DNA from: Bacteroides sp. UBA1773
GTDB taxonomy: Bacteria; Bacteroidota; Bacteroidia; Bacteroidales; Bacteroidaceae
DNA length: 14,134 bases
Reading direction: 5' to 3'
Assembly (NCBI GenBank): GCA_002315285.1
Contig: DCGR01000039.1
Location: 10,055-24,188, forward strand
In this document: positions 7,390 through 14,134 of the stretch, piece after piece
Numbering within the stretch: the first letter of the stretch is position 1
Layout of the letters: the number at the start of each line of letters is the position of its first letter
Program-made: the position numbers and the translations under genes
Notes under the pieces: model-generated
Told to the model about the DNA's origin: nothing
The model's input: only the letters and a program-made list of their open reading frames with translations
Databases searched by the model: none

Positions 7390-9418
7390 GAAACAATTAT
7401 TATTCGGAGCAGTGGCATTGGGTATGATGCTGACTGCTTGCCAAAAGAAAACAGAAATGACTTCAGGTATTTATCTTGAGAATCTTGACCAAACCGCTGT
7501 TTGCGGTAATGACTTTTATCAATATGCTTGTGGTGGGTGGATGAAAAACAACCCACTGAGTGGTGAATACGCGCGTTTTGGCTCGTTTGATAAACTGGCT
7601 GAAAACAATCGCAAGCAATTGAAAGACCTGATTGATGGCATTGTGGCTGCCAACAACGAAAAAGGAAGTAATGCACAAAAGGTTGCAGACATTTACAACT
7701 TGGTAATGGATACCGTGCGCCGCGACAAGGAAGGTATCGAACCGCTTCTCCCATTGTTGAAACGTGTCGCAGACATCCAGGATAGGAAACAGTTCTTCGA
7801 TACCATGGCAGAGATGAGCATAGCTCATGTGAAAGGCTATTTTGGCATTGGCATTAGTTCGGATATGATGAACAGTTCGATGAACATCGTGTCAATCGGC
7901 CAGGGTGGTTTGTCGCTCGGAAGCCGTGATTACTATCTTGAAAACGATGAGGCAACAGTCAAGATTCGCGAGGCTTTTAAAAAACATGTTGTCCGCATGT
8001 TTACCTTGGTGGGTTTTGATGAGGCTGTTGCACAGAAAAAAATGGAAGCAGTCATGGCTATTGAGACACGCATTGCCGTGCCATCGTACAGCAGGGTGAA
8101 ATTGCGCGATGTCGAGGCTAACTATCACAAGATGACCTGTGATGAACTGAAAAAGGAATTTGCTGGAATTGAATGGGACTCATTCTTCCAAATTCTTGGA
8201 CTGAATGGCGTAAAAGAGGTTGACATGGGGCAGCCTGAACCCATTCATGAAGTGGAGAAGATTCTTGCCGAAACAAGCTTGGACGACCAGAAAGCATATT
8301 TGGAATGGCAACTCATAGACAGTTCGGCTTCTTGTCTTAGCATGGAACTTGATGCTGCCAACTTTGATTTCTATGGTGGCGTGATGAGTGGAAAAACCGA
8401 GCAGCAGCCTTTGTGGAAACGTGCCACAAGCTTAGTCAGTGGAATCATGGGCGAGGCTATTGGACAATTGTATGTGGAGAAATACTTCCCGGAAGAAGCA
8501 AAGTTGCGTATGCAACAGTTGGTCAAGAACTTGCAAACAGCGCTTGGCGAACGCATTGATGCGCAAACATGGATGAGCCAGGAAACAAAAGTGAAAGCTC
8601 ATGAAAAACTCGATGCGTTTTATGTGAAAGTGGGTTATCCGGACAAGTGGAAAGACTATTCGAAACTTTCCATTGACCCTTCCAAGAATTACATGGAGAA
8701 TATGGAGGTTTGCGCTCGTTTTGGCTGGCAGGACGAAATTGACAGGAAATTCAATAAACCAGTGGATAACACAGAGTGGTTCATGACTCCGCAAACGGTC
8801 AATGCTTATTATAATCCAACCACTAATGAGATTTGTTTCCCCGCTGGCATTTTGCAGTATCCGTTCTTTGACATGAATGCTGACGATGCTTTCAATTATG
8901 GCGCCATCGGTGTGGTCATTGGCCATGAGATGACTCACGGGTTTGATGACCAAGGTCGCCAGTTCTCGAAAGAGGGTAATTTTGAAAATTGGTGGACCGA
9001 TGCCGATGCCGAACAATTCAAACAGCGTACTCAGGTGGCCATCGACTACTTCAACAAGATTGAGGTGCTGCCTGGATTGTTTGCCAACGGCGAACTCACC
9101 CAAGGTGAGAACATTGCCGACCACGGAGGATTGCAGATAAGCTATCAGGCATTCAAGAATGCCACAAAGGACGCTCCACTTCCCGATAAAGACGGATTTA
9201 CTCCCGAACAGCGTTTCTTCTTGGCTTATGCGGGTGTATGGGCCGGCAATATCCGTGAGGAGGAAATGCGTAACCGCACCAAGTCCGATCCTCATTCTTT
9301 GGGCAAGTGGCGTGTGAACGGGGCACTTCCTCATATTGATGCTTGGTATGAAGCGTTTAATGTGATGCCTGAGAATGCCATGTACGTGGCTCCAGAGGCC
9401 AGGATAAGTATATGGTAG
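7388..9418 (+). CDS. M13-family zinc metallopeptidase, lipoprotein (neprilysin/PepO-like)
   Basis: The 676-residue protein starts with a lipoprotein signal peptide, MKQLLFGAVALGMMLTAC, with lipobox Cys18, so it should be anchored in the cell envelope. Residues about 34-420 are the M13 N-terminal helical domain (starts NDFYQYACGGWM). The catalytic domain carries the pre-zinc strand NAYYNPTTNEICFPAG, the zinc motif HEMTH at 513-517 (His513, Glu514, His517), and GENIAD with Glu574 as third ligand and Asp578. The C-terminal NGALPHIDAWYEAF matches the substrate-binding end of the family. All catalytic residues are present and length is normal. M13 enzymes cut peptides, usually below about 40 residues, so peptide scavenging or envelope processing is likely. 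It lies 54 bases after the ABC-F stop and overlaps the next gene by 7 bases. Confidence 0.96.
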   Translation: MKQLLFGAVALGMMLTACQKKTEMTSGIYLENLDQTAVCGNDFYQYACGGWMKNNPLSGEYARFGSFDKLAENNRKQLKDLIDGIVAANNEKGSNAQKVADIYNLVMDTVRRDKEGIEPLLPLLKRVADIQDRKQFFDTMAEMSIAHVKGYFGIGISSDMMNSSMNIVSIGQGGLSLGSRDYYLENDEATVKIREAFKKHVVRMFTLVGFDEAVAQKKMEAVMAIETRIAVPSYSRVKLRDVEANYHKMTCDELKKEFAGIEWDSFFQILGLNGVKEVDMGQPEPIHEVEKILAETSLDDQKAYLEWQLIDSSASCLSMELDAANFDFYGGVMSGKTEQQPLWKRATSLVSGIMGEAIGQLYVEKYFPEEAKLRMQQLVKNLQTALGERIDAQTWMSQETKVKAHEKLDAFYVKVGYPDKWKDYSKLSIDPSKNYMENMEVCARFGWQDEIDRKFNKPVDNTEWFMTPQTVNAYYNPTTNEICFPAGILQYPFFDMNADDAFNYGAIGVVIGHEMTHGFDDQGRQFSKEGNFENWWTDADAEQFKQRTQVAIDYFNKIEVLPGLFANGELTQGENIADHGGLQISYQAFKNATKDAPLPDKDGFTPEQRFFLAYAGVWAGNIREEEMRNRTKSDPHSLGKWRVNGALPHIDAWYEAFNVMPENAMYVAPEARISIW

Positions 9419-10254
9419 CGAATCATGCCCAAGTGTGGGCTCCCGTCGTACGTGTGATAAAGTTGATAGCCCTTTATTTGGGCTATCAACTTCTGTCATA
9501 TTCCATTCTTTATGGCATTTATGGGGTTCTTGTCAGTAGCGGATTGTATGTGAAGAGCTTTGGGCATGACATGACTGTATTGTCAATCTCACTTGTCCTT
9601 TCTGAGGCTTGCGTGATTTGGCATTTGTCTCATTTCAAGTATGCTTCATGGCGTGAGGTGTCATGGTCAGGCATGAAGTGGGAGGTGTTATTCGTGAGCA
9701 TTTTGATGATAATCGGCGTGATGAATGCCTCAAACATTTTGTCGGAGTCTCTTTGTCTGCCCAACCTCATGCAAAACCAGTTTGTGGAAATAAGTCGGAA
9801 TGTGTGTGGTTTCATGGCTATTTCCATACTCGGTCCTGTTGCCGAAGAGCTTACGTTCAGAGTCGGGATGGAAGGATATTTTTTGCGTCGTGGCCTATCG
9901 CCCCAAAAGGCTATCTTACTATCGGCTGCCGTTTTTGGCATCGTTCATGTCAATCCGGCACAAGTGCTTTTCGCTTTTTGCCTTGGTGTTGTCTTCGGAT
10001 GGTTGTATTATAGAACGGGAAGTGTATTGCCAACCATCATTGGTCACATCCTCAATAATTGTATGGCTGCATTGATCATGGTGTTCAGCAGTGATGAGAA
10101 TCTAAAGAAAACCACAGTGGAGCAATTCGGGTTACCTGCTACGATCTTGTTCTTCATGGTTGCAGTGGGCTTGATAGTGGTTGCGTATTTCTTGTTGACG
10201 AAAAGAATGCTTCCCAAAGCCCCGGATCATTCCTCGATGGGTGATAACCGGTGA
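9412..10254 (+). CDS. CPBP-family (CAAX/Abi type) intramembrane metalloprotease
   Basis: This 280-residue polytopic membrane protein has about eight hydrophobic segments (roughly 15-45, 54-72, 92-110, 131-143, 167-180, 182-198, 205-224, 242-263). The CPBP (PF02517) motifs are intact: motif 1 EELTFR at 145-150, motif 2 FGIVHVNP with His179, and motif 3 IIGHILNN with His212 and Asn216. Relatives cleave CAAX-prenylated proteins, process peptides such as bacteriocins, or act as scaffolds; the bacterial substrate is usually unknown. The ATG at 9412 overlaps the last two codons and stop of the M13 gene, implying translational coupling; no other start lies in frame for about 50 codons, and this start keeps the first membrane segment. 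A strong inverted repeat sits within its first codons. Joint work with the M13 peptidase in envelope proteolysis is inference. Confidence 0.93.
   Translation: MVANHAQVWAPVVRVIKLIALYLGYQLLSYSILYGIYGVLVSSGLYVKSFGHDMTVLSISLVLSEACVIWHLSHFKYASWREVSWSGMKWEVLFVSILMIIGVMNASNILSESLCLPNLMQNQFVEISRNVCGFMAISILGPVAEELTFRVGMEGYFLRRGLSPQKAILLSAAVFGIVHVNPAQVLFAFCLGVVFGWLYYRTGSVLPTIIGHILNNCMAALIMVFSSDENLKKTTVEQFGLPATILFFMVAVGLIVVAYFLLTKRMLPKAPDHSSMGDNR
9460..9492. repeat. 13-bp perfect inverted repeat, 7-base loop, inside the CPBP gene
   Basis: AAGTTGATAGCCC (9460-9472) is perfectly repeated in inverse as GGGCTATCAACTT (9480-9492) around the loop TTTATTT. In RNA this is a strong 13-bp hairpin. It starts 42 bases after the M13 stop codon and 48 bases after the CPBP start codon, and is not followed by a T-tract. 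Its arms encode part of the first membrane segment. Confidence 0.85.
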
Positions 10255-10306
10255 TGTTGTCAAGAAACGATTGATGAAAAAATGACAGGCAAAACACAAA
10301 AAAAAT

Positions 10307-10329
10307 CACAAGGATGAATTATCTTTGTG
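10307..10329. promoter_or_regulatory. Imperfect dyad overlapping the thrA promoter, candidate operator
   Basis: CACAAGGAT (10307-10315) and ATCTTTGTG (10321-10329) form a 9-bp inverted repeat with one mismatch and a 5-base spacer. The right arm covers the -7 element at 10320-10327. Because the transcript would start downstream of it, the dyad would act as DNA, for example as a repressor site. No cognate regulator is identifiable. Confidence 0.4.
10320..10327 (+). promoter_or_regulatory. -7 promoter element for thrA
   Basis: TATCTTTG is a perfect TAnnTTTG. The predicted transcription start near 10334 leaves about 15 bases to the ATG at 10349, too short for a peptide-coding attenuator. No good -33 TTTG is visible at the expected distance; the region there is A-rich. 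Confidence 0.55.
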
Positions 10330-10348
10330 GCGGTGATATTTTTAGCTT

Positions 10349-12781
10349 ATGAAAGTATTGAAATTTGGAGGGACATCAGTAGGTTCCGCAGAGTGTATTT
10401 TAAAGGTCAAGAGCATCGTAGAGGCGGTTGACGGTGAGGTTATTGTGGTTGTATCTGCTTTAGGAGGCATTACCGACCAATTGATTCATGTAGCCAATAC
10501 GGCCACAGCTGGCAAACAATCCTATCAGGACGAATACGAGGAGATACGAAAGCGGCATTTGAATGTGTTGCATCAGGTCGTCACTGACAAGGATAAGGCT
10601 AAGGCTGTGGAACAACAGGTGAATGTCTTGTTGGTTGAATTGAAAAATATTTTGCAGGGATTGTATCTGATAAAGGACTTGTCGCCTAAAATTGAGGCTG
10701 CTATTGTCAGCTATGGTGAGCGTATGTCTTCATTGATTGTCGCGGCAGTCATAGACAAGGCATTCCTTTTCGATTCGCTCCAATTCATTAAGACGGAAAA
10801 AAAACATGAACGTAATATCGTCGACCGTGATTTGACCGACACGTTGGTGAAAGCGGCATTCTGTAGTTCCCCCAAATTGGCCGTTGTGCCTGGCTTCATT
10901 TCAACGGACAAGGATACAGGAGAAATAACCAATTTGGGAAGGGGAGGTTCTGATTACACGGCTTCGATTATAGCTGCGGCTTTGGATGCCGAGTATTTGG
11001 AAATCTGGACGGATGTTGATGGCTTTATGACTGCTGACCCACGTGTCATTTCCACAGCTTACACAATCAATGAATTGAGTTATGTGGAGGCTATGGAACT
11101 TTGCAATTTTGGAGCAAAAGTAGTTTATCCTCCCACCATTTATCCTGTTTGCCACAAGAACATCCCTATCCGCATCAAGAATACATTCAATCCAAACGCA
11201 CAAGGAACAATTATCAAAGAAAAATGTGATTCTTCCTCAAAGGCTATCAAGGGTATTTCATCCATTGACAACACGGCTCTTATCACTCTTACTGGATTGG
11301 GAATGGTAGGTGTGATAGGTGTAAACCATCGTATTTTTAGAGCTCTGGCACAAAAAGGCGTAAGCGTGTTCTTGGTGTCGCAGGCTTCATCGGAGAACAG
11401 TACTTCGATAGGCGTCCGTAATGAGGAGGCAAATGTGGCTTGTGAGGTGCTTAATGATGAGTTTGCCAAGGAAATAGAAATGGGCGAGATTAGTCCAGTG
11501 AAAGCTGAGTCGAATCTTGCCACCATTGCTATCGTTGGTGAAAACATGAAACACACGCCGGGCATTGCAGGAAAACTGTTCGGAACATTGGGACGTAATG
11601 GCATCAGTGTGATTGCTTGTGCTCAGGGAGCTTCCGAGACGAACATATCATTTGTCGTAGAAGAAAAGTTCTTGCGCAAATCATTGAATGTCATTCATGA
11701 TTCTTTTTTCTTGTCGGAATATCAGGTGCTGAACTTGTTTGTTTGTGGAATCGGCACAGTGGGAAGTAACCTTATCGACCAGATTGCCACACAGCAGGAG
11801 CGTCTGATGAAGGAACGCGGATTGAAACTCAACATCGTGGGCATTTCCAATAGCCGGACCGCCCTTTTCTCACGCGAAGGAATAGACTTGAATCATTATA
11901 GGGAAGAGTTGCAGGAAAAAGGCCAGAAGTCCGACATGGAGTATCTTCGCAACGAAATTATTGGGATGAACATCTTCAATTCCGTTTTTGTGGATTGTAC
12001 GGCAAGCAAAGATGTGGCTTCGCTCTATAAGGATTTCTTGAGCCATAACATTTCAGTTGTTGCTGCAAACAAGATAGCAGCGTCATCGCCTTACTCCAAT
12101 TATAGCAAACTCAAGCAAATAGCACGTCATAAGGGCGTGAAATATCTCTTCGAGACCAATGTGGGGGCAGGCTTGCCTATCATCAATACAATAAACGACC
12201 TTATCAACAGTGGTGACCACATATTGAAGATTGAGGCTGTTCTTAGCGGAACATTGAATTTTATCTTTAATTGCATAAGTGCAGACATCCCTTTCAGTAA
12301 AACCATAAAAATGGCCAAGGAAGAGGGATATTCAGAGCCGGATCCTCGAATTGACCTTAGTGGTACGGATGTGATACGGAAACTTGTGATTCTTGCCCGT
12401 GAGGCTGGATATTGTTTGGAACAAGCTGACGTGGAGAAGCATTTGTTTGTGCCTGATGAGTATTTTGAGGGCTCCTTGGATGATTTCTGGAAGAATATTC
12501 CGAAATTGGATGCTGATTTTGAAAAACGCAGACAGAAATTGGAATCGGAACACAAGCGGTGGCGTTTCGTGGCAAAGTTGGAAAATGGGAAGGGTAGCGT
12601 GTCGCTTTGTGAAGTTGATGGCAATCATCCATTCTATGGACTTGAAGGCAGCAACAACATTATCCTTCTCACGACAGAACGCTATCGTGAATGTCCGATG
12701 ATGATCCAGGGTTACGGAGCTGGTGCCAGTGTCACTGCTGCTGGTGTGTTTGCCGATATTATGGGAATTGCAAACATCTGA
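10349..12781 (+). CDS. thrA: Bifunctional aspartokinase / homoserine dehydrogenase I
   Basis: This 810-residue fusion catalyses two steps of the aspartate pathway to threonine, methionine and (kinase step) lysine: ATP phosphorylation of aspartate and NAD(P)H reduction of aspartate semialdehyde to homoserine. The N-terminal kinase has KFGGTSVGS at 5-13, a GERMSS motif, and GRGGSD at 197-202. Two ACT-type regulatory regions follow at about 300-460 (for example TGLGMVGVIGVNHRIF and TPGIAGKLFGTLGRNGISV). The dehydrogenase starts with the dinucleotide loop GIGTVGS at 467-473, then ETNVGAGLP from 602, LSGTLNFIF, and EPDPRIDLSGTDVIRKL with catalytic Lys678. Length matches the enterobacterial enzyme (about 820). 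All key motifs are present. Threonine feedback inhibition is expected from the family, not shown here. The gene has its own promoter and ends 15 bases before a convergent gene. Confidence 0.97.
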   Translation: MKVLKFGGTSVGSAECILKVKSIVEAVDGEVIVVVSALGGITDQLIHVANTATAGKQSYQDEYEEIRKRHLNVLHQVVTDKDKAKAVEQQVNVLLVELKNILQGLYLIKDLSPKIEAAIVSYGERMSSLIVAAVIDKAFLFDSLQFIKTEKKHERNIVDRDLTDTLVKAAFCSSPKLAVVPGFISTDKDTGEITNLGRGGSDYTASIIAAALDAEYLEIWTDVDGFMTADPRVISTAYTINELSYVEAMELCNFGAKVVYPPTIYPVCHKNIPIRIKNTFNPNAQGTIIKEKCDSSSKAIKGISSIDNTALITLTGLGMVGVIGVNHRIFRALAQKGVSVFLVSQASSENSTSIGVRNEEANVACEVLNDEFAKEIEMGEISPVKAESNLATIAIVGENMKHTPGIAGKLFGTLGRNGISVIACAQGASETNISFVVEEKFLRKSLNVIHDSFFLSEYQVLNLFVCGIGTVGSNLIDQIATQQERLMKERGLKLNIVGISNSRTALFSREGIDLNHYREELQEKGQKSDMEYLRNEIIGMNIFNSVFVDCTASKDVASLYKDFLSHNISVVAANKIAASSPYSNYSKLKQIARHKGVKYLFETNVGAGLPIINTINDLINSGDHILKIEAVLSGTLNFIFNCISADIPFSKTIKMAKEEGYSEPDPRIDLSGTDVIRKLVILAREAGYCLEQADVEKHLFVPDEYFEGSLDDFWKNIPKLDADFEKRRQKLESEHKRWRFVAKLENGKGSVSLCEVDGNHPFYGLEGSNNIILLTTERYRECPMMIQGYGAGASVTAAGVFADIMGIANI

Positions 12782-12796
12782 AACCTGCCACGGTTT
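12781..12796. terminator. Weak hairpin in the convergent thrA / TerB-J gap
   Basis: AAACC (12781-12785) pairs with GGTTT (12792-12796) around a 6-base loop, filling the gap between the two convergent stop codons. The stem is short and AT-rich; TTT follows on the plus side and its mirror AAA/TTT on the minus side. It could act weakly in both directions, but this is a guess. Confidence 0.25.
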
Positions 12797-13555
12797 TCAA
12801 CTGATGCCTCTCGCTTTGAATATGCGGTCTTTGGCTTCTGTGATTTCCTGAAACTTTTTCTGTGCCGCCTTTTGAACGTCCTCCCCGAGCGTCGCCACAC
12901 GGTCGGGATGGTGTTGGAGTGCCATTTTCCGATAGGCTTTGCGCACCTCATCATCGGATGCATTTGGAGTGATTCCTAAAACCTTGTAGGCCTCTTCCAA
13001 CGAGTTGCCTCCCAAGTTGAGGAACTGGTCGATGACTGATGCGGACAATCCCATGGCGACTGCCAATTGCTTCATGGTATCAATTTCCAATGTTGACACA
13101 TTGCCATCAACCTTGACCAGTTCACAAAGGAATGCCAGCAATTGTAGCCTGTATTCCTCGCTCATGGCCGATGATAGTTGCCGGCAGGTGCGTACTATCT
13201 TTTCATTCCAATCTTCACTGCTCATGTGTTTGCGTTGTTCGAAAAGCTGTAGTAGCATACGTTCGCCATCCTTGAGGCCAGTCTCTCCGAAGTTGTTGCG
13301 TAAGAATCGGCGGACGAGTTCCATTTCAGAATGCATGATGCGTCCATCGACTTGTATGACATGAGCCGCCAACACCATGAGAGAAAGAAGAAAACTGTTG
13401 GAAGAGACCGATTCTGGTCGTTTGCTGTCTCCGTGAGAAAGAGAAGAAAAGAGATTGTCGAATAGTGATCCGATAAAGAAACCGGACAAGGCACCAAAGA
13501 ATCCATGACCAAAAATAAAACCGAAGAGGGCTCCTATCCATTTGCCATTTGCCAT
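12797..13555 (-). CDS. TerB-domain and J-domain protein (DjlA-like co-chaperone), membrane-anchored
   Basis: The 252-residue protein has three parts. Residues 5-31 form a hydrophobic, glycine-zipper-like segment (GALFGFIFGHGFFGALSGFF), probably a membrane anchor. Residues about 54-180 resemble a TerB/DjlA central domain, with two VDG acidic loops at 69-71 and 149-151. Residues 187-252 are a C-terminal J domain with the invariant HPD at 216-218, which stimulates the ATPase of an Hsp70 (DnaK). The order membrane segment, TerB, J domain is that of DjlA, a membrane-bound DnaK partner in Proteobacteria. The ATG (complement of 13553-13555) is the only start that keeps the whole membrane segment. 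It is transcribed toward thrA, alone in its unit as far as visible, with a possible promoter just upstream. Its client is unknown. Confidence 0.9.
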   Translation of the reverse strand: MANGKWIGALFGFIFGHGFFGALSGFFIGSLFDNLFSSLSHGDSKRPESVSSNSFLLSLMVLAAHVIQVDGRIMHSEMELVRRFLRNNFGETGLKDGERMLLQLFEQRKHMSSEDWNEKIVRTCRQLSSAMSEEYRLQLLAFLCELVKVDGNVSTLEIDTMKQLAVAMGLSASVIDQFLNLGGNSLEEAYKVLGITPNASDDEVRKAYRKMALQHHPDRVATLGEDVQKAAQKKFQEITEAKDRIFKARGIS

Positions 13556-13588
13556 AAGTATCGCTTTTTAGCTTTTAGAGTTTACTTT

Positions 13589-13621
13589 TAAATCTACATT
13601 CTCCTTGCATTGTGTTTGAAA
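13589..13621 (-). promoter_or_regulatory. Possible promoter of the TerB/J-domain gene
   Basis: On the minus strand TAGATTTA (13596 to 13589) matches TAnnTTTG except for the last base, and TTTC (13621 to 13618) resembles the -33 TTTG, with a 21-base spacer. The distance to the ATG is about 33 bases. Both elements carry a mismatch. Confidence 0.3.
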
Positions 13622-13754
13622 CATGTTCCTGTCTGTTTTCGATAGAGGATAAAACACTTGCTAATGGACCTCGGTCGATAGCAGGATTCAGATGGTGGTA
13701 TTTTGAAAAAATGTTGTAAGTCACTTGGTTGTTGTTGTCAGAAACATTCATCGG

Positions 13755-13770
13755 AAAAGTGCAAAAGTGC
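13755..13770. repeat. Tandem 8-bp repeat
   Basis: AAAAGTGC occurs twice head to tail (13755-13762 and 13763-13770), followed by an AT-rich run. It lies about 100 bases past the stop of the Rpn-family gene. It could be an element boundary or a regulator-binding repeat; the sequence alone does not say. Confidence 0.6.
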
Positions 13771-13843
13771 AATTTTAACATTTATCGCACTCATGTGTCA
13801 AAGATTTCAGTGACGTTCGGACGTGTGCACATGTCAAGGAGGT

Positions 13844-13858
13844 TCAACAGCCTGTTGA
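13844..13858. repeat. Hyphenated 15-base palindrome after the Rpn-family stop
   Basis: TCAACAG (13844-13850) and CTGTTGA (13852-13858) form 7-bp perfect arms around one base. On the minus strand it begins about 9 bases after the Rpn-family stop codon, so it may be a weak transcript-end hairpin, but no T-tract follows. Confidence 0.4.
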
Positions 13859-13867
13859 GAATGTGCT

Positions 13868-14134
13868 TCATATCTCCGCCTCGTCCAGTCCGGTGATTTG
13901 TGCTATCTGGCTCAGCGGCATCCCGGTGGCTTTCAGCGATTGGGCAATGGCAAGAGCCTTTTGGCGTTCGCCTTCCGCCCGACCTTCCGCCCGACCTTTC
14001 TTCCTGCCGATGGCTTCGCCCTCAGCCAATCCCTCTGCGCGTTCGTTCTTCATCACCGAGAGGTTTGTGCGGTAGGTGTCGATGCTGATGTTGTATTGCT
14101 TGCGGTCCTCGGGGTTCATGTGTATGAGCTCCGC
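13868..14134 (-). CDS. Rpn-family recombination-promoting nuclease / putative transposase, C-terminal end (5' part outside the window)
   Basis: The frame is open through the window edge; 88 C-terminal residues are visible and the gene starts beyond 14134. The fragment shows the typical tail of Rpn / PD-(D/E)XK family transposase-like proteins: a NPEDRKQY segment with a following SIDTYR (7-22), an alanine/glutamate/glycine-rich repeat (31-57, with GRAEGRAEG at 47-55), and an end helix pair KATGMPLSQIAQITGLDEAEI resembling a small HTH. The nuclease core is not visible. Rpn proteins promote RecA-independent recombination in E. coli. Base composition is clearly richer in G+C than neighbouring genes (by eye), which may reflect horizontal origin. 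A methionine codon at 14117-14119 is in frame, but the family pattern continues upstream, so it is not taken as the start. Confidence 0.8.
   Translation of the reverse strand, partial: AELIHMNPEDRKQYNISIDTYRTNLSVMKNERAEGLAEGEAIGRKKGRAEGRAEGERQKALAIAQSLKATGMPLSQIAQITGLDEAEI
13971..13994 (-). repeat. 12-bp tandem repeat inside the Rpn-family gene
   Basis: CCTTCCGCCCGA (plus strand) is present twice head to tail, 13971-13982 and 13983-13994, coding for RAEG-RAEG on the minus strand. The unit is a multiple of three, so copy-number change would lengthen or shorten the charged linker without breaking the frame. Confidence 0.8.

Larger units (their letters stand above)
13556..13867. other. 312-base non-coding stretch
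   Basis: This gap lies upstream of the TerB/J-domain gene and downstream of the Rpn-family gene, both on the minus strand. It holds the possible promoter, an 8-bp tandem repeat (13755-13770), and a hyphenated palindrome near the Rpn stop (13844-13858). A 68-codon minus-strand frame (13575-13781) has no recognisable features and low-complexity composition; I do not call it. No tRNA-like or other RNA structure is recognised. Confidence 0.6.

Noticed and set aside
6383..7396. 337-codon minus-strand frame opposite the ABC-F gene
   Set aside because: It is an antisense shadow of clear ABC-F coding sequence, without motifs of its own.
8432..9499. 355-codon minus-strand frame opposite the M13 peptidase gene
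   Set aside because: It lies wholly opposite strongly supported coding sequence and shows no domain pattern.
13575..13781. 68-codon minus-strand reading frame in the intergenic stretch
   Set aside because: It matches no family I recognise, lacks convincing initiation signals, and overlaps a likely promoter region.
13813..13824. ACGT-TCGG-ACGT small inverted repeat
   Set aside because: Four-bp arms that are themselves palindromic are expected by chance and have no supporting context.

Overview
The window looks like chromosomal DNA of a Bacteroidales bacterium, most likely Prevotella or a close relative. The reasons are Bacteroidetes-type promoter elements (TAnnTTTG) in front of several genes, near absence of Shine-Dalgarno sequences, an 810-residue fused aspartokinase-homoserine dehydrogenase, a UvrA paralogue of the type I associate with this phylum, and an Rpn-type nuclease/transposase tail with an EG-rich repeat. 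The species assignment is inference.

Layout. (1) 1-2434, plus strand: the 3' part of a UvrA-family ATPase gene, then rpe one base later. (2) 2435-3131: a promoter, a small AraC-type HTH regulator gene and a clear intrinsic terminator. (3) 3132-7333, plus strand: a short AlkD-like HEAT-repeat protein whose catalytic positions look substituted, a Fur-family regulator with its own promoter, purA 8 bases later, and an ABC-F ATPase 11 bases after purA. (4) 7334-10254, plus strand: an M13 (neprilysin/PepO-like) lipoprotein peptidase gene overlapping by 7 bases a CPBP/CAAX-type membrane protease gene. A 13-bp perfect inverted repeat lies just inside the second gene. (5) 10255-12781: a promoter with an overlapping imperfect dyad, then thrA. 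(6) 12797-13555, minus strand: a TerB + J-domain co-chaperone with a glycine-rich membrane segment, convergent with thrA. (7) 13556-13867: a 312-base non-coding stretch with an 8-bp tandem repeat and a hyphenated palindrome. (8) 13868-14134, minus strand: the C-terminal end of an Rpn-family nuclease/transposase, visibly more GC-rich than the rest.

Most of the window is housekeeping: DNA damage handling, pentose phosphate pathway, AMP synthesis, ribosome-associated ABC-F, aspartate-family amino acids, and proteolysis. I see no CRISPR array, rRNA, tRNA, complete insertion sequence or obvious defence island. I do not find a convincing new multi-gene system. The best leads are the intragenic hairpin at the M13/CPBP junction, the probably non-catalytic AlkD-like protein linked to a Fur regulator and purA, and the dyad over the thrA promoter.
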